A DNA stretch of 18,426 bases from an uncultured Flavobacteriales bacterium (GTDB lineage Bacteria > Bacteroidota > Bacteroidia > Flavobacteriales_D > Sanyastnellaceae): assembly GCA_937897625.1 (NCBI GenBank), contig CALCNZ010000262.1:1-18426 (forward strand). Reading direction: 5' to 3'. The notes under the pieces are model-generated. The model made no database searches, was not told the origin of the DNA, and saw only the letters and a program-made list of their open reading frames with translations. Below, piece after piece: positions 1 to 8,100 of the stretch. The first letter of the stretch is position 1. Each line of letters begins with the position of its first letter. The position numbers and the translations under genes were made by a program.

Positions 1-737
1 TCTAATAAATTGTTGTAAGAAAGTTCTTTGCCATTGAGCTTCGTGAACAACGCGTCGAGGTCTCCGTAAAAACTTCCTTTTTGATGCGGATTCTCGCCGT
101 ATCGCAAAACGTGTGCATCGCGCGAAGCAATGCGTAAAGAGCCTTCTTCATTTCCTTTAAAATAAGAATAAATGGCCGAGTCGTAATGAGAAGAAACTTC
201 GAAAGCTTGCTTTGCAAAAAATTGTCTTTGCTCAAGTGTGGTTTCTCCTTTTTGATTCACCAACAACTCATGCAGGTGATGGTATTCTTTTTTTGAAGGA
301 ACGATAACGACATCGTTGAAATTTTTTGCAGCACCGCGAATGAGCGCAATTCCTCCAATATCTATTTTTTCAATAATGTCTTCATGCGAAGCCCCTGACG
401 CAACTGTTTTTTCGAACGGATATAAATCAACAATAACACAATCGATGGCTGGAATGTTATATTTCGCGGCCTCTTCAAGATCTTGCGCTTCGTCACGTCT
501 GTATAAAATTCCACCCAAAACACCAGGATGAAGTGTTTTCACTCTTCCACCAAAAATACTTGGATAGCCCGTTAAGTCTTCTACCGCTGTAACAGGAATA
601 CCCATCTGCTCAATGAAGGTTTGGGTTCCGCCAGTGCTATAAAGTGTTATACCTAATTGGTGCATTTGTTCAACAATCGGAGCTAATCCGTCTTTATCAA
701 ACACTGAAATAAGGGCTGAGGAAATTCTTTTATTCAC
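1..737 (-). CDS. purH: PurH, bifunctional AICAR transformylase/IMP cyclohydrolase, 5' part only
   Basis: Catalyses the last two steps of de novo IMP synthesis: formylation of AICAR, then ring closure to IMP, in the cytoplasm. The window holds the first 245 codons; the rest runs off the left edge, so about half of the usual 505-535 residue protein is missing. Residues 1 to about 145 form the MGS-like IMP cyclohydrolase domain, with STGGT (34-38), GGRVKTLHP (63-71), DLYPF (104-108), DIGG (126-129) and an IRGAAKN stretch (133-139). The transformylase domain then begins, with the family signature RYGENPHQ (212-219) and a GKELSYNN stretch near the edge. The start is GTG at 737. No ATG lies between it and an upstream in-frame stop, and GTG leads directly into the conserved N-terminus. 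The gene is divergent from the desaturase at 885. The family assignment is secure; the exact start is likely but not proven. Confidence 0.95.
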   Translation of the reverse strand, partial: MNKRISSALISVFDKDGLAPIVEQMHQLGITLYSTGGTQTFIEQMGIPVTAVEDLTGYPSIFGGRVKTLHPGVLGGILYRRDEAQDLEEAAKYNIPAIDCVIVDLYPFEKTVASGASHEDIIEKIDIGGIALIRGAAKNFNDVVIVPSKKEYHHLHELLVNQKGETTLEQRQFFAKQAFEVSSHYDSAIYSYFKGNEEGSLRIASRDAHVLRYGENPHQKGSFYGDLDALFTKLNGKELSYNNLL

Positions 738-759
738 GTCATTGAAAATTAAGTCGCGA

Positions 760-774
760 ATTTACAATGTAAAT
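760..774. promoter_or_regulatory. Perfect 7-1-7 inverted repeat, candidate operator upstream of purH
   Basis: ATTTACA-A-TGTAAAT is a perfect palindrome with a 1-base centre. It lies 23 bases upstream of the purH GTG start, inside the 147-base divergent region between purH and the desaturase. It also overlaps a weak promoter-like TAAATTCG on the minus strand (757-764). The position would suit a repressor site for purH. No regulator is identified, and short AT-rich palindromes can arise by chance. Confidence 0.35.
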
Positions 775-828
775 CAGGGTATTAGCTTTGCTTTTTTCAA
801 CAAGTGCGGATAATTGGTTTATTTTGGG

Positions 829-857
829 TTTGTGCCACTTCTCAGAGCCTATCTTTG
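829..857 (+). promoter_or_regulatory. Bacteroidota-type promoter for the first desaturase
   Basis: TTTG at 829-832 and TATCTTTG at 850-857 match the -33 and -7 elements known for the Bacteroidota primary sigma factor, separated by 17 bases. Transcription would begin near 861, leaving a leader of about 24 bases that contains the AAGGAG at 871-876. Calling this a promoter is inference from the consensus match and its position. Confidence 0.6.
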
Positions 858-870
858 ATTAAACCATAAT

Positions 871-876
871 AAGGAG
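871..876 (+). promoter_or_regulatory. Strong Shine-Dalgarno in front of a TTG start
   Basis: AAGGAG sits 8 bases before the TTG at 885. Purine-rich ribosome sites like this are rare in Bacteroidota and were not seen before the other genes here. It decides the start: the only in-frame codons between the stop TAA at 870-872 and TTG 885 are GGA, GAT, CAT and ACA, none of which is a start codon. Confidence 0.65.
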
Positions 877-884
877 ATCATACA

Positions 885-1946
885 TTGGCATTTTCACTCG
901 GCAATCAGGCACACCCGTTTTTCGATACTTTAAACGAGCGTGTAGAAAAATATTTTATCACAAAAGGAATCAGCAGAACGGGCAATTGGAAAATTTACAC
1001 CAAAGCCACTTTGCTTTTAATTTCTATAGGTGTTGTTTATTCATCGATTTTACTTTTTCAATCTTGGGGGGCGCAAATAATTTTGTGGTCTGTTTTAGGA
1101 ATGGTATTCGCTGCCATAGGCTTCAACTTAATGCACGACAGTGCGCACGGCAGCTTTTCTTCTAAGTCTTGGGTCAATCATATGATGGGCTATTCGTTGA
1201 ATGTGATTGGAGGAAATGTATTCTTGTGGAAATTAAAGCACAATCAGATTCACCACGTGTACACCAATGTTGAAGGGATAGACGACGACATTGATGTTCA
1301 ACCGTTTTTGCGCGTGAACGAACAACAAAAGAGGTATTGGTTTCACAAGTACCAGTTTATTTATTGGGCAATTATTTACGGAACAACCTACTTCTTGTGG
1401 GTTTTCGTGAAAGATTTCTCGAAGTACTTTACCAAGAAAATTGGTGAAATGCCTATTCGCAAAATTCCGCGTAATGAGCATATTATTTTTTGGGCGAGTA
1501 AATTATTTTATTTAGCTGTCTTTTTGCTTGTTCCCATATTGGTGGTGGGCTGGTTGAAGGCGCTAATTGGTTACGCTGTTATGCTTTTTGTAACCGGATG
1601 GATCATAGCTGTTGTGTTTCAGTTGGCTCACATTGTTGAAGGAAGGTCTTTTCACCTTCCAGAGACTGAAGGTCGCTCGCTGAAAGATGAATGGGCTGTG
1701 CACCAACTCAACACCACAGCGAATTTCGCAACGAAAAATAAAATTGTTTCTTGGTTAACCGGCGGATTGAATTTTCAAGTTGAGCACCATCTTTTTCCAA
1801 GAATCAGTCACATTCATTATCCTGCAATAAGCGGAATTGTGAGAGATACTTGTGAAGAGTTTGGTTTGGAGTATCAGGAATATCCGAATGTGCTTTCTGC
1901 TGTTCGTGCACACATTAGTCATTTGCGTATTTTAGGTGCAGCATAA
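885..1946 (+). CDS. Membrane fatty-acid (acyl-CoA/acyl-lipid) desaturase, DesA/COG3239 type
   Basis: Predicted di-iron integral-membrane desaturase that inserts a double bond into fatty acyl chains. All three histidine boxes are present: HDSAH (84-88), HNQIHH (119-124) and QVEHH (298-302). Hydrophobic stretches at about 42-60, 64-82, 155-175 and 205-250 place the boxes on the cytoplasmic side, as is usual for the family. At 353 residues it has no cytochrome b5 domain, so electrons must come from a separate donor. The start is TTG at 885, the only start possible before an in-frame stop at 870-872, and it follows a strong AAGGAG. A close paralogue lies at 11706-12776 on the other strand. Regiospecificity (delta-6-like, linoleoyl-CoA-like or other) cannot be read from the sequence. 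Confidence 0.9.
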   Translation: MAFSLGNQAHPFFDTLNERVEKYFITKGISRTGNWKIYTKATLLLISIGVVYSSILLFQSWGAQIILWSVLGMVFAAIGFNLMHDSAHGSFSSKSWVNHMMGYSLNVIGGNVFLWKLKHNQIHHVYTNVEGIDDDIDVQPFLRVNEQQKRYWFHKYQFIYWAIIYGTTYFLWVFVKDFSKYFTKKIGEMPIRKIPRNEHIIFWASKLFYLAVFLLVPILVVGWLKALIGYAVMLFVTGWIIAVVFQLAHIVEGRSFHLPETEGRSLKDEWAVHQLNTTANFATKNKIVSWLTGGLNFQVEHHLFPRISHIHYPAISGIVRDTCEEFGLEYQEYPNVLSAVRAHISHLRILGAA

Positions 1947-1950
1947 TTTG

Positions 1951-1958
1951 TATTTTTG
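1951..1958 (+). promoter_or_regulatory. Possible -7 element upstream of yebC
   Basis: TATTTTTG matches TAnnTTTG just after the desaturase stop codon and 35 bases before the yebC ATG. The nearest TTTG upstream (1922-1925) leaves a 25-base gap, longer than usual, so this may be a weak promoter or chance. yebC could instead be read through from the desaturase. Confidence 0.3.
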
Positions 1959-1992
1959 TTTTGTCTGAAAGGACCGAAAAAAGATTTGTCTT

Positions 1993-2703
1993 ATGGGAAG
2001 AATGTTTGAAAAGCGAAAGCACAAGATGTTCGCGCGCTATGATCGCATGGCCAAGGCCTTTACGCGCATAGGAAAAGAAATTGCAATGGCTGTAAAGGCG
2101 GGTGGTCCAGACCCTTCTTACAATCCTAGATTGCGTCAATGTATAGCAAACGCCAAAGGTGTGAATATGCCGAAGGATCGTGTTGATGCGGCTATTAAAA
2201 GAGCCTCAAGTAAAGATGCAAGCAACTATGAAGAAGTTGTATACGAAGGTTACGGTCCTCATGGAATTCCAATTTTAGTAGAGACTGCAACAGATAATCC
2301 AACCAGAACGGTTGCAAATATTCGATTGTATTTCAATAGATCTGGCGGACTCATGGGTAACAGCGGTTCGTTGTCGTTTATTTTTGAACGCAAAGGCGTC
2401 TTTAGATTGGCTATGGATCAAATTCCTTCTTGGGAAGAATTAGAGTTGGAATTGATTGACCACGGTTTAGACAGTTCCGAGAAAGAAGAAAACGAAATGG
2501 TTGTATACACCGCGTTTTCAGATTTCGGAAACATGCAGAAGGCTTTAGAAGACCGCGGAATTGTTCCAACCAAAGCTGGACTTGAGAGAATTCCGAATAC
2601 CTACGCTGAGATTACAGAAGAGCAAACCGATGAGATTTTGGAATTAATTGAAAAGATTGAGGCCGATGAAGATGTTCTAGCTGTTTATCACAATTTAGGA
2701 TAA
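1993..2703 (+). CDS. YebC/PmpR family protein
   Basis: Member of the YebC/PmpR family, described in different bacteria as a DNA-binding regulator or as a factor that relieves ribosome stalling; which applies here cannot be told. The 236-residue length is normal. Conserved segments are GGPDPSYNPRLR (37-48), NMPKDRVDAAIKRA (58-71), YEGYGPHG (84-91), DNPTRTVANIR (101-111), the glycine-rich GGLMGNSGS (118-126) and the C-terminal EADEDVLAVYHNL (223-235). The N-terminus MGRMFEKRKHK replaces the AGHSKWANIKHRK of Proteobacteria, as is usual in Bacteroidota. Its TAA stop shares one base with the ATG of the next gene, suggesting co-transcription with the lipoprotein and barrel genes. Confidence 0.93.
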   Translation: MGRMFEKRKHKMFARYDRMAKAFTRIGKEIAMAVKAGGPDPSYNPRLRQCIANAKGVNMPKDRVDAAIKRASSKDASNYEEVVYEGYGPHGIPILVETATDNPTRTVANIRLYFNRSGGLMGNSGSLSFIFERKGVFRLAMDQIPSWEELELELIDHGLDSSEKEENEMVVYTAFSDFGNMQKALEDRGIVPTKAGLERIPNTYAEITEEQTDEILELIEKIEADEDVLAVYHNLG

Positions 2704-3119
2704 TGAAAAAAACGCTTTTCTTTTTCGCCCTGGCGCTTGCGTTTGTGGCATGCAAGAAAGATCCGGGAACAGGCGGCGCAGGAACTATTTCAGGTGCTTT
2801 TTCCAAGGAATTTCGCGTGGTTTTAACCAATCCTGCAACTGCTTTGTATACGGTACCTGCAGCCGATATTGATGTTTACATTGTATACGGGAATCATATT
2901 TCACCCGATGATAAAATTGTTACCAACTACAACGGTGAATTTGAATTTCGAAATTTGAGAAAAGGGAAGTATACCGTGTATGCATACAGTAAGGATACAA
3001 CTGGACAAAATCCTCCGACTGCAGACCCTTCCAAAATGGTTGTATTGAAAGAAGTAGAACTAACCGACAATGAAGATCAGGCGGTTGTTTCCGATTTAAC
3101 TATTTATGATACGCCGTAA
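2703..3119 (+). CDS. Small lipoprotein with carboxypeptidase-regulatory-like (beta-sandwich) fold
   Basis: A 138-residue probable lipoprotein of unknown function. Residues 1-16 form a signal peptide (KK followed by a Phe/Ala/Leu core), ending in FVAC with Cys17 as the lipidation site. F at -3 is a loose lipobox but tolerable in this phylum. The remainder has alternating beta-strand character, and the stretch VTNYNGEFEFRNLRKGKYTV (about 76-95) resembles the NGxFxFxxLxxGxYtv pattern of carboxypeptidase-regulatory or prealbumin-like domains in Bacteroidota surface proteins. It starts inside the yebC stop and overlaps the next gene by 14 bases, so it is probably translated with both. The lipoprotein call is fairly sure; the fold is inferred. 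Confidence 0.75.
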   Translation: MKKTLFFFALALAFVACKKDPGTGGAGTISGAFSKEFRVVLTNPATALYTVPAADIDVYIVYGNHISPDDKIVTNYNGEFEFRNLRKGKYTVYAYSKDTTGQNPPTADPSKMVVLKEVELTDNEDQAVVSDLTIYDTP

Positions 3120-3816
3120 CAGCGCGTTATTTATTTTCGCTTTTCTTGTTTCGTATTGTTCTGCGCAAAACATGAATGATGCAGGAACATGGAACACCTT
3201 TTCCTTTTCAGGAGATATAAAGGACTTAACTCCTTGGAAAGACCCGAAGATCGCAAAGGATTGGTCGGTTCATGTAGATCCGGAAATGCGCTTCGACGAG
3301 AACTTAACAAGACTTTACGGTTACTTCGCGGATTTCGGTACCGAAAAAAAATGGAGCAAATATTTACTCAGCTCTGTGGAATACCGTGTTGGAGCAAGGC
3401 GAGAAGAGTCCTGGTACAACTACAGAGCAAGATGGTCGCTCGGCGCACAATTGTCCCTTCCTTTCAATCGATTTAAACTTTCTTCAACAACACGCTACCA
3501 AATTGCCAAGGTGGCGAGCAGCGATTTAGATTTGAAATCAACTTGGCGGCAGAAGGTGAGTCTTGAATATTCCGGTTGGAAGAATTTCGGAATTCAAATG
3601 AGTCATGAGTTATTCTTTCTTCCCGTATCCTTGAGCAACACCAATTGGCGCAGCCAAGTTTCAGTGAAATATAAATTGGACAAGTCGAATGCTATTTCCG
3701 TTGGCTATTTGGTTCAGCGAGACCTTACGAATGGGGATATGGACTTTGTAATTCTTACCAGTTACAAGTGGGAATTCAATAAGAAAAAAGAAAAATCAAC
3801 TCCTGCCGTTCAATAG
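3106..3816 (+). CDS. DUF2490-like outer-membrane beta-barrel protein
   Basis: A 236-residue secreted protein, probably a small outer-membrane beta-barrel. The ATG at 3106 gives a clean signal peptide (MIRRNS, hydrophobic core, YCSA cleaved before Gln21). A later ATG at 3172 would lose it. The mature part is a series of amphipathic strands rich in Trp, Tyr and Arg, with the layout seen in DUF2490 proteins: an early W (WNTFSFSG), an Arg-centred strand (DPEMRFDENLTRLYG), a YRARW strand and closing strands ending YKWEFNK. The function of DUF2490 is unknown. The gene overlaps the preceding lipoprotein by 14 bases, which suggests the two act together in the outer membrane. The family assignment is by recall of its pattern, not by search. 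Confidence 0.7.
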   Translation: MIRRNSALFIFAFLVSYCSAQNMNDAGTWNTFSFSGDIKDLTPWKDPKIAKDWSVHVDPEMRFDENLTRLYGYFADFGTEKKWSKYLLSSVEYRVGARREESWYNYRARWSLGAQLSLPFNRFKLSSTTRYQIAKVASSDLDLKSTWRQKVSLEYSGWKNFGIQMSHELFFLPVSLSNTNWRSQVSVKYKLDKSNAISVGYLVQRDLTNGDMDFVILTSYKWEFNKKKEKSTPAVQ

Positions 3817-3822
3817 GCTTTG

Positions 3823-3830
3823 TACCTTCG
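3823..3830 (+). promoter_or_regulatory. Weak -7-like element before pepP
   Basis: TACCTTCG differs at one base from TAnnTTTG and lies 18 bases before the pepP ATG. No clear TTG sits at the right distance upstream. pepP could be transcribed from here or by read-through from the barrel gene 32 bases upstream. Confidence 0.25.
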
Positions 3831-3848
3831 TGGCATAAACAAGTTTTT

Positions 3849-5138
3849 ATGCGTTACACAGCTCTTTCGTCAACACATTATTCGAATAACCGCAAACGCT
3901 TTGCTTCTCGCATGGAAGAGAAAGGGTTGGCTATTTTTACAAGCAACGATATTTATCCAACAAGTGCCGACGGAACCCTACCGTTCAAGCAGCACAGCGA
4001 TATTTTTTATTTAACGGGCGTAGATCAAGAAGAGACAATGCTCATTCTTTTTCCTGACGCGACCAACCCTGCTCACAGAGAAATGCTTTTTGTTCGGGAA
4101 ACGAATGATCATATCGCAGTGTGGGAAGGAGCGAAATTGAATAAAGCGCAAGCGCAAGAACGAACAGGTGTTACAACCATTTATTGGACTTCTGAATTCG
4201 AAAAAATACTTCATACAGTTATTGGTGAAGCCTCATGTGTTTACTTGAATAGTAACGAACATTCTCGTGCGACCATAGAAGTAGAAACCCGCGAAATGCG
4301 ACTTTCGAAATGGATCCGTGAGAAATATCCACATCACTCGATTGAGCGTTCTGCGCCCATTATGCACACTTTGCGCGCGGTGAAAGATGAAGAAGAAATT
4401 GCTCAAATTCAAAAGGCTGTAGACATTACCCACAGCGGTTTGTTGCGCGTGATGAAGATGATTCGTCCGGGTGTTATGGAGTATGTGATTGAAGCGGAAT
4501 TCGCGCATGAATTTTTAAGCAATGGATCACGCGGTTTCGGTTACACACCGATTATCGCTTCAGGTGAGAGCGCATGTGTTTTGCATTACATTGAAAACGA
4601 TAAACCGTGCAAAGAGGGAGATGTTATACTTCTGGATGTGGGAGCGGAGTACGGGAATTATTCAGCCGATATGACGCGTTGTTTACCGGTGAGTGGAAAA
4701 TTCACTGAGCGTCAGAAAGAGGTTTATAATGCTGTTCTTTCTGTGATGAAGCAGGCTACGGCCTATTTGAAGCCGGGCGTTATCATGTCTGAATACCACG
4801 CTGCAGTTGGCGAGATGATGACTACCGAGTTGCTAAAACTGAAATTGATTTCAGAGGAAGACGTGAAGAATCAAAATCCAGCTTGGCCTGCCTACAAGAA
4901 ATATTTCATGCACGGAACGTCTCACTTCTTGGGATTAGATGTTCACGATGTTGGAAATTGGAACAAGCCTATTGAAGTTGGAAACGTCTTCACTGTTGAG
5001 CCGGGAATTTATATTCCTGCGGAAAATTTAGGCATTCGTTTAGAGAACAACATTGTTATTACTGAAAACGGAAACCGCGATTTGTTTGCGAACTTCCCGT
5101 TGGAAGTGGAAGAAATTGAGGCGTTGTGCGCTAAATAA
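3849..5138 (+). CDS. pepP: Xaa-Pro aminopeptidase (aminopeptidase P, M24B)
   Basis: Cytoplasmic metallopeptidase that removes an N-terminal residue preceding proline. At 429 residues it has the two-domain form of E. coli PepP. Residues 1 to about 170 are the AMP_N domain (with HSDIFYLTGVDQEE). The pita-bread catalytic domain follows, with the five di-metal ligands visible: Asp263 (LLDVGAEY), Asp274 (SADMTR), His359 (HGTSHFLGLDVHD), Glu384 (FTVEPGIY) and Glu399 (GIRLEN). Supporting histidines His355 and His366 are also present, so the enzyme should be active. Its stop codon (5136-5138) directly abuts the stop codon of the convergent helicase gene, leaving no intergenic base. Confidence 0.95.
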   Translation: MRYTALSSTHYSNNRKRFASRMEEKGLAIFTSNDIYPTSADGTLPFKQHSDIFYLTGVDQEETMLILFPDATNPAHREMLFVRETNDHIAVWEGAKLNKAQAQERTGVTTIYWTSEFEKILHTVIGEASCVYLNSNEHSRATIEVETREMRLSKWIREKYPHHSIERSAPIMHTLRAVKDEEEIAQIQKAVDITHSGLLRVMKMIRPGVMEYVIEAEFAHEFLSNGSRGFGYTPIIASGESACVLHYIENDKPCKEGDVILLDVGAEYGNYSADMTRCLPVSGKFTERQKEVYNAVLSVMKQATAYLKPGVIMSEYHAAVGEMMTTELLKLKLISEEDVKNQNPAWPAYKKYFMHGTSHFLGLDVHDVGNWNKPIEVGNVFTVEPGIYIPAENLGIRLENNIVITENGNRDLFANFPLEVEEIEALCAK

Positions 5139-5148
5139 TTAGAGCGCA
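5127..5148. terminator. Possible hairpin at the abutting stop codons of pepP and the helicase gene
   Basis: TGCGCT (5127-5132) and AGCGCA (5143-5148) are complementary arms around a 10-base AT-rich loop that contains both stop codons. The site could end transcription from both sides. No U-rich tract follows in either direction, so an intrinsic terminator of the classic kind is not supported. Confidence 0.3.
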
Positions 5149-8100
5149 ACTTCCCTCAAAGTTCCCGTCTTAGTATAAGCAAGATATCCTCGGACAGGCT
5201 TATCTGTTGCGTGTTGTAGCGCTTCCATGTAATTTCTCACTTGCTGAAGATGTTTGTCCATTTCAGCACCTGTTTTGAAATCGTATACTTCCACATATTC
5301 TGCATTCAAATGAATGCGATCGGGTCTCGCTACTTCACGAACATTTATTTGAATGTCGTGCTCGGTTAACACTTCATCATCTGTTTTAAATATTTGTTGA
5401 AAGGAATGATGCATGACCGTCTCTTTCACCTGATTCGAAAGAAGTTCTTTTTCGTTCAGTTGAAGTTCGGTGTGTTCGAAGAGGTAGTTTGAAAGTGAAT
5501 TTTCCCAAGTGTCGAAATGATTCAACGTTGAAAGACACGCGTGTAAATGATTTCCCATGATTAGCGCTTCTTTTCCTTCCAAGTCTTTGCGTTTTGTTTC
5601 GCGCATGCGGAAGTCGGGTTGCACTGCATTCAGACGTGTACCATCGAGCATCGCAATGCTTTTCTCTTCTTCTTTTTCATCTTTCACGTGTTTCACTTTT
5701 TCTCCGAAGTGAAATTTGTTGAAGCCTGCGTGATGGGTGTTGAAGTACTCGTAGAGATACGTGTTTAAGGCGCTGTTCGTAGACGATGGTTTGCTTTCTG
5801 TTAGAAAGTACAAGCGGTCTTCTGGACGAGTGAGCGCCACGTAAAGCAGGTTCATGTCGTCGAGCAATATCTTGTTGTTTTCTGTTTGAATTTCCTCGGG
5901 ATCATCGGCCTTCGGAGACTTGGTTGGCGTGAAGTTTATGAGTCCTTTGGTGTATCCAGGATGAACATTCGGAGCGTTTACCCAAAGTGTTTGATTCGGA
6001 TGTTTGGTATCGAATTTCGGGAAAATAACAACGGGGAATTGAAGCCCTTTACTCTTGTGAATCGTTAGAATGCGAACCGCATTTTGTTGCGACCCACTTT
6101 GAATATAGAGTTTCCCTTTGTTGTCGTTCCACCAATCGGTCATTTCTGAAAATCCCATTCCGTTTCTGTGCGAGAGCTGCAGCAATTGATTTTCGAAGAA
6201 TTCCAAATACACATCGAATTTTAATTGGAAGTATCGAATGAGCTCTTGAATGCATTCGAACGGATGAACGTTGCTCTTCACTAAATCGCGAAGGCCAGGG
6301 TAATGCTCATCCAAAAACTCATTCACTTTGAAACGAAGTTTTCCTTTTTCCAATTGTTCAACATACGTTGAAATAATTTCACTGTAGATAAATTGATCTG
6401 GAAAGACATCGCAGATTCTTCGAATTAAATTGAAACGATAGAAATTCTCTGTTTCCTTTCCGAAGAAATTAATACAGGCCATTAGCAACTGCACTTCATT
6501 GGAGTTCTGAACCAAGAAACTGTCTTCGGTTGTCAAGGGTATTTTTTCAGTTTGTTGAAGAATGAATTCAGAAATTTTTGTCGACTCTGACTTTCCCTTC
6601 CGAGTGAGAATGGCAATGTCGCCCCACTCATATCCGTCTGCACGACATTCACGAATGGCTTCAACAATGCCATTCAGCATATGCAAATCGCTGTTGTCTT
6701 TTTTCTCTACAACATGGGTTTGAACTTCCACATAGCCCGGATGGTCTTTGCTGCATTCTTGTTCATGCTTGTCGTACACGTCTTGCAGCGGACCAAGCTT
6801 TTCTTTCAACGCACCGAAAAGTGTGTTGTTGAATTCAATAATGGCCTTGCCACTTCTTCTGTTGGTGTTTAAGACTTCTTCTTCGTAGGCGTCGTTCAAC
6901 AAGACCTGCATGTTTTCCGGAGCGCCTTCATACAACTTCGGAAGTCGAACGAATTGTTCAACATTCCCATTGCGCCAACGATAAATGCTCTGCTTTCCAT
7001 CTCCAACAACCAGATTGAAGTTTCCTTGCGAAATTGCGTTTTCAAAAAGCGGAAGGAAGTTCTTCCATTGCATTTCAGATGTGTCTTGAAACTCGTCTAT
7101 GAGAATATGGTGGTAACGTTCGCCTGCTCGTTCATAAATGAATGGAGCCGTGCTTTCTTGAACAACAGCCGATACAATGGCGTGAAAGTCTGAAATGAGT
7201 AATAAGTTTTCTTCTGTTTTTATTCGCTGACTTACTTCATTCAGTTTACTTAAAAGTCCGGTAGTGAAAATGCGTGGAAGAATTTTATTGATGCGATTGA
7301 ATTCATGCTTTTTATCTCCGGAAACCCAGTCCACTGCATATTCGGCCGTTTCATTGAGCAATGGATTCAAGGCTTCTACAAGTGGTTGCTTCGGTTTACC
7401 CCAGCCTTTTTCAAGCACCTTGAAGAGCATTGCTCCGGGCATTTCGAATTTTCCGCTTCTTATTTTTTTTAAGTATGTAATAGTGCCGCTTCCACTGTTG
7501 AAGAAATCTTTATTGACAAGATTGTTCGCTTCAATTTGTTCAAAGACATGATCGATGCGATCAAAAAGTTCTTGCGTGAGTTCTTGAATTTTATTTTGAA
7601 AGGCTTTCTTAATCTTTTCATATTCCGTAATGTGAAGATTCTCGAACAGTTGAAGAATGTTGCGTGCGTCTTCTTTTACCAGCTGTCTTGAAATTCCGAT
7701 CATTCCTTTTCGAACATTCCAGTCTTCTTCCTCTTCGAAATTACTCAGTACATAATTCTCGAGATAGGTGGTAAGCTCGGCATCTGCGCCTACCTCGTCG
7801 AGACAAGCATCTACACATTGCTCAAGAAATTTCTCGGTATCCATTTCAATGGAAAAGTCGGGATGAATCTGCAAGTCTTTCGCGAAGGCGCGCACAATGC
7901 GATGCGTAAAGCTGTCAATGGTGCTAATGCTTAATCGCGAATAGTTGTGCAGCATATGCGAAAGCGTTTTTCTCGCACGCTCTTGCAAAATCATGGGCGA
8001 TACATCGAGCTCTTTACGAATGTCGTTGAACAGTTCGTTCTTCCCTTCCAAGGCTTTTGGAAAAGTGAATTCATGCAGTCTTTCCAATACGCGCTCTTTC

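Noticed and set aside
1..737. purH as a truncated pseudogene
   Set aside because: The frame is open through to the window edge and all expected motifs are in order. The truncation is only the window boundary.
3189..3476. Open frame of 95 codons on the plus strand inside the DUF2490-like gene
   Set aside because: It is a frame-shifted shadow of a well-supported coding region. Its protein has no domain-like features, and the enclosing frame has a signal peptide and strand pattern.
7264..7551. Plus-strand open frame of 95 codons antisense to the helicase gene
   Set aside because: It lies inside the helicase coding region and encodes no recognisable protein.
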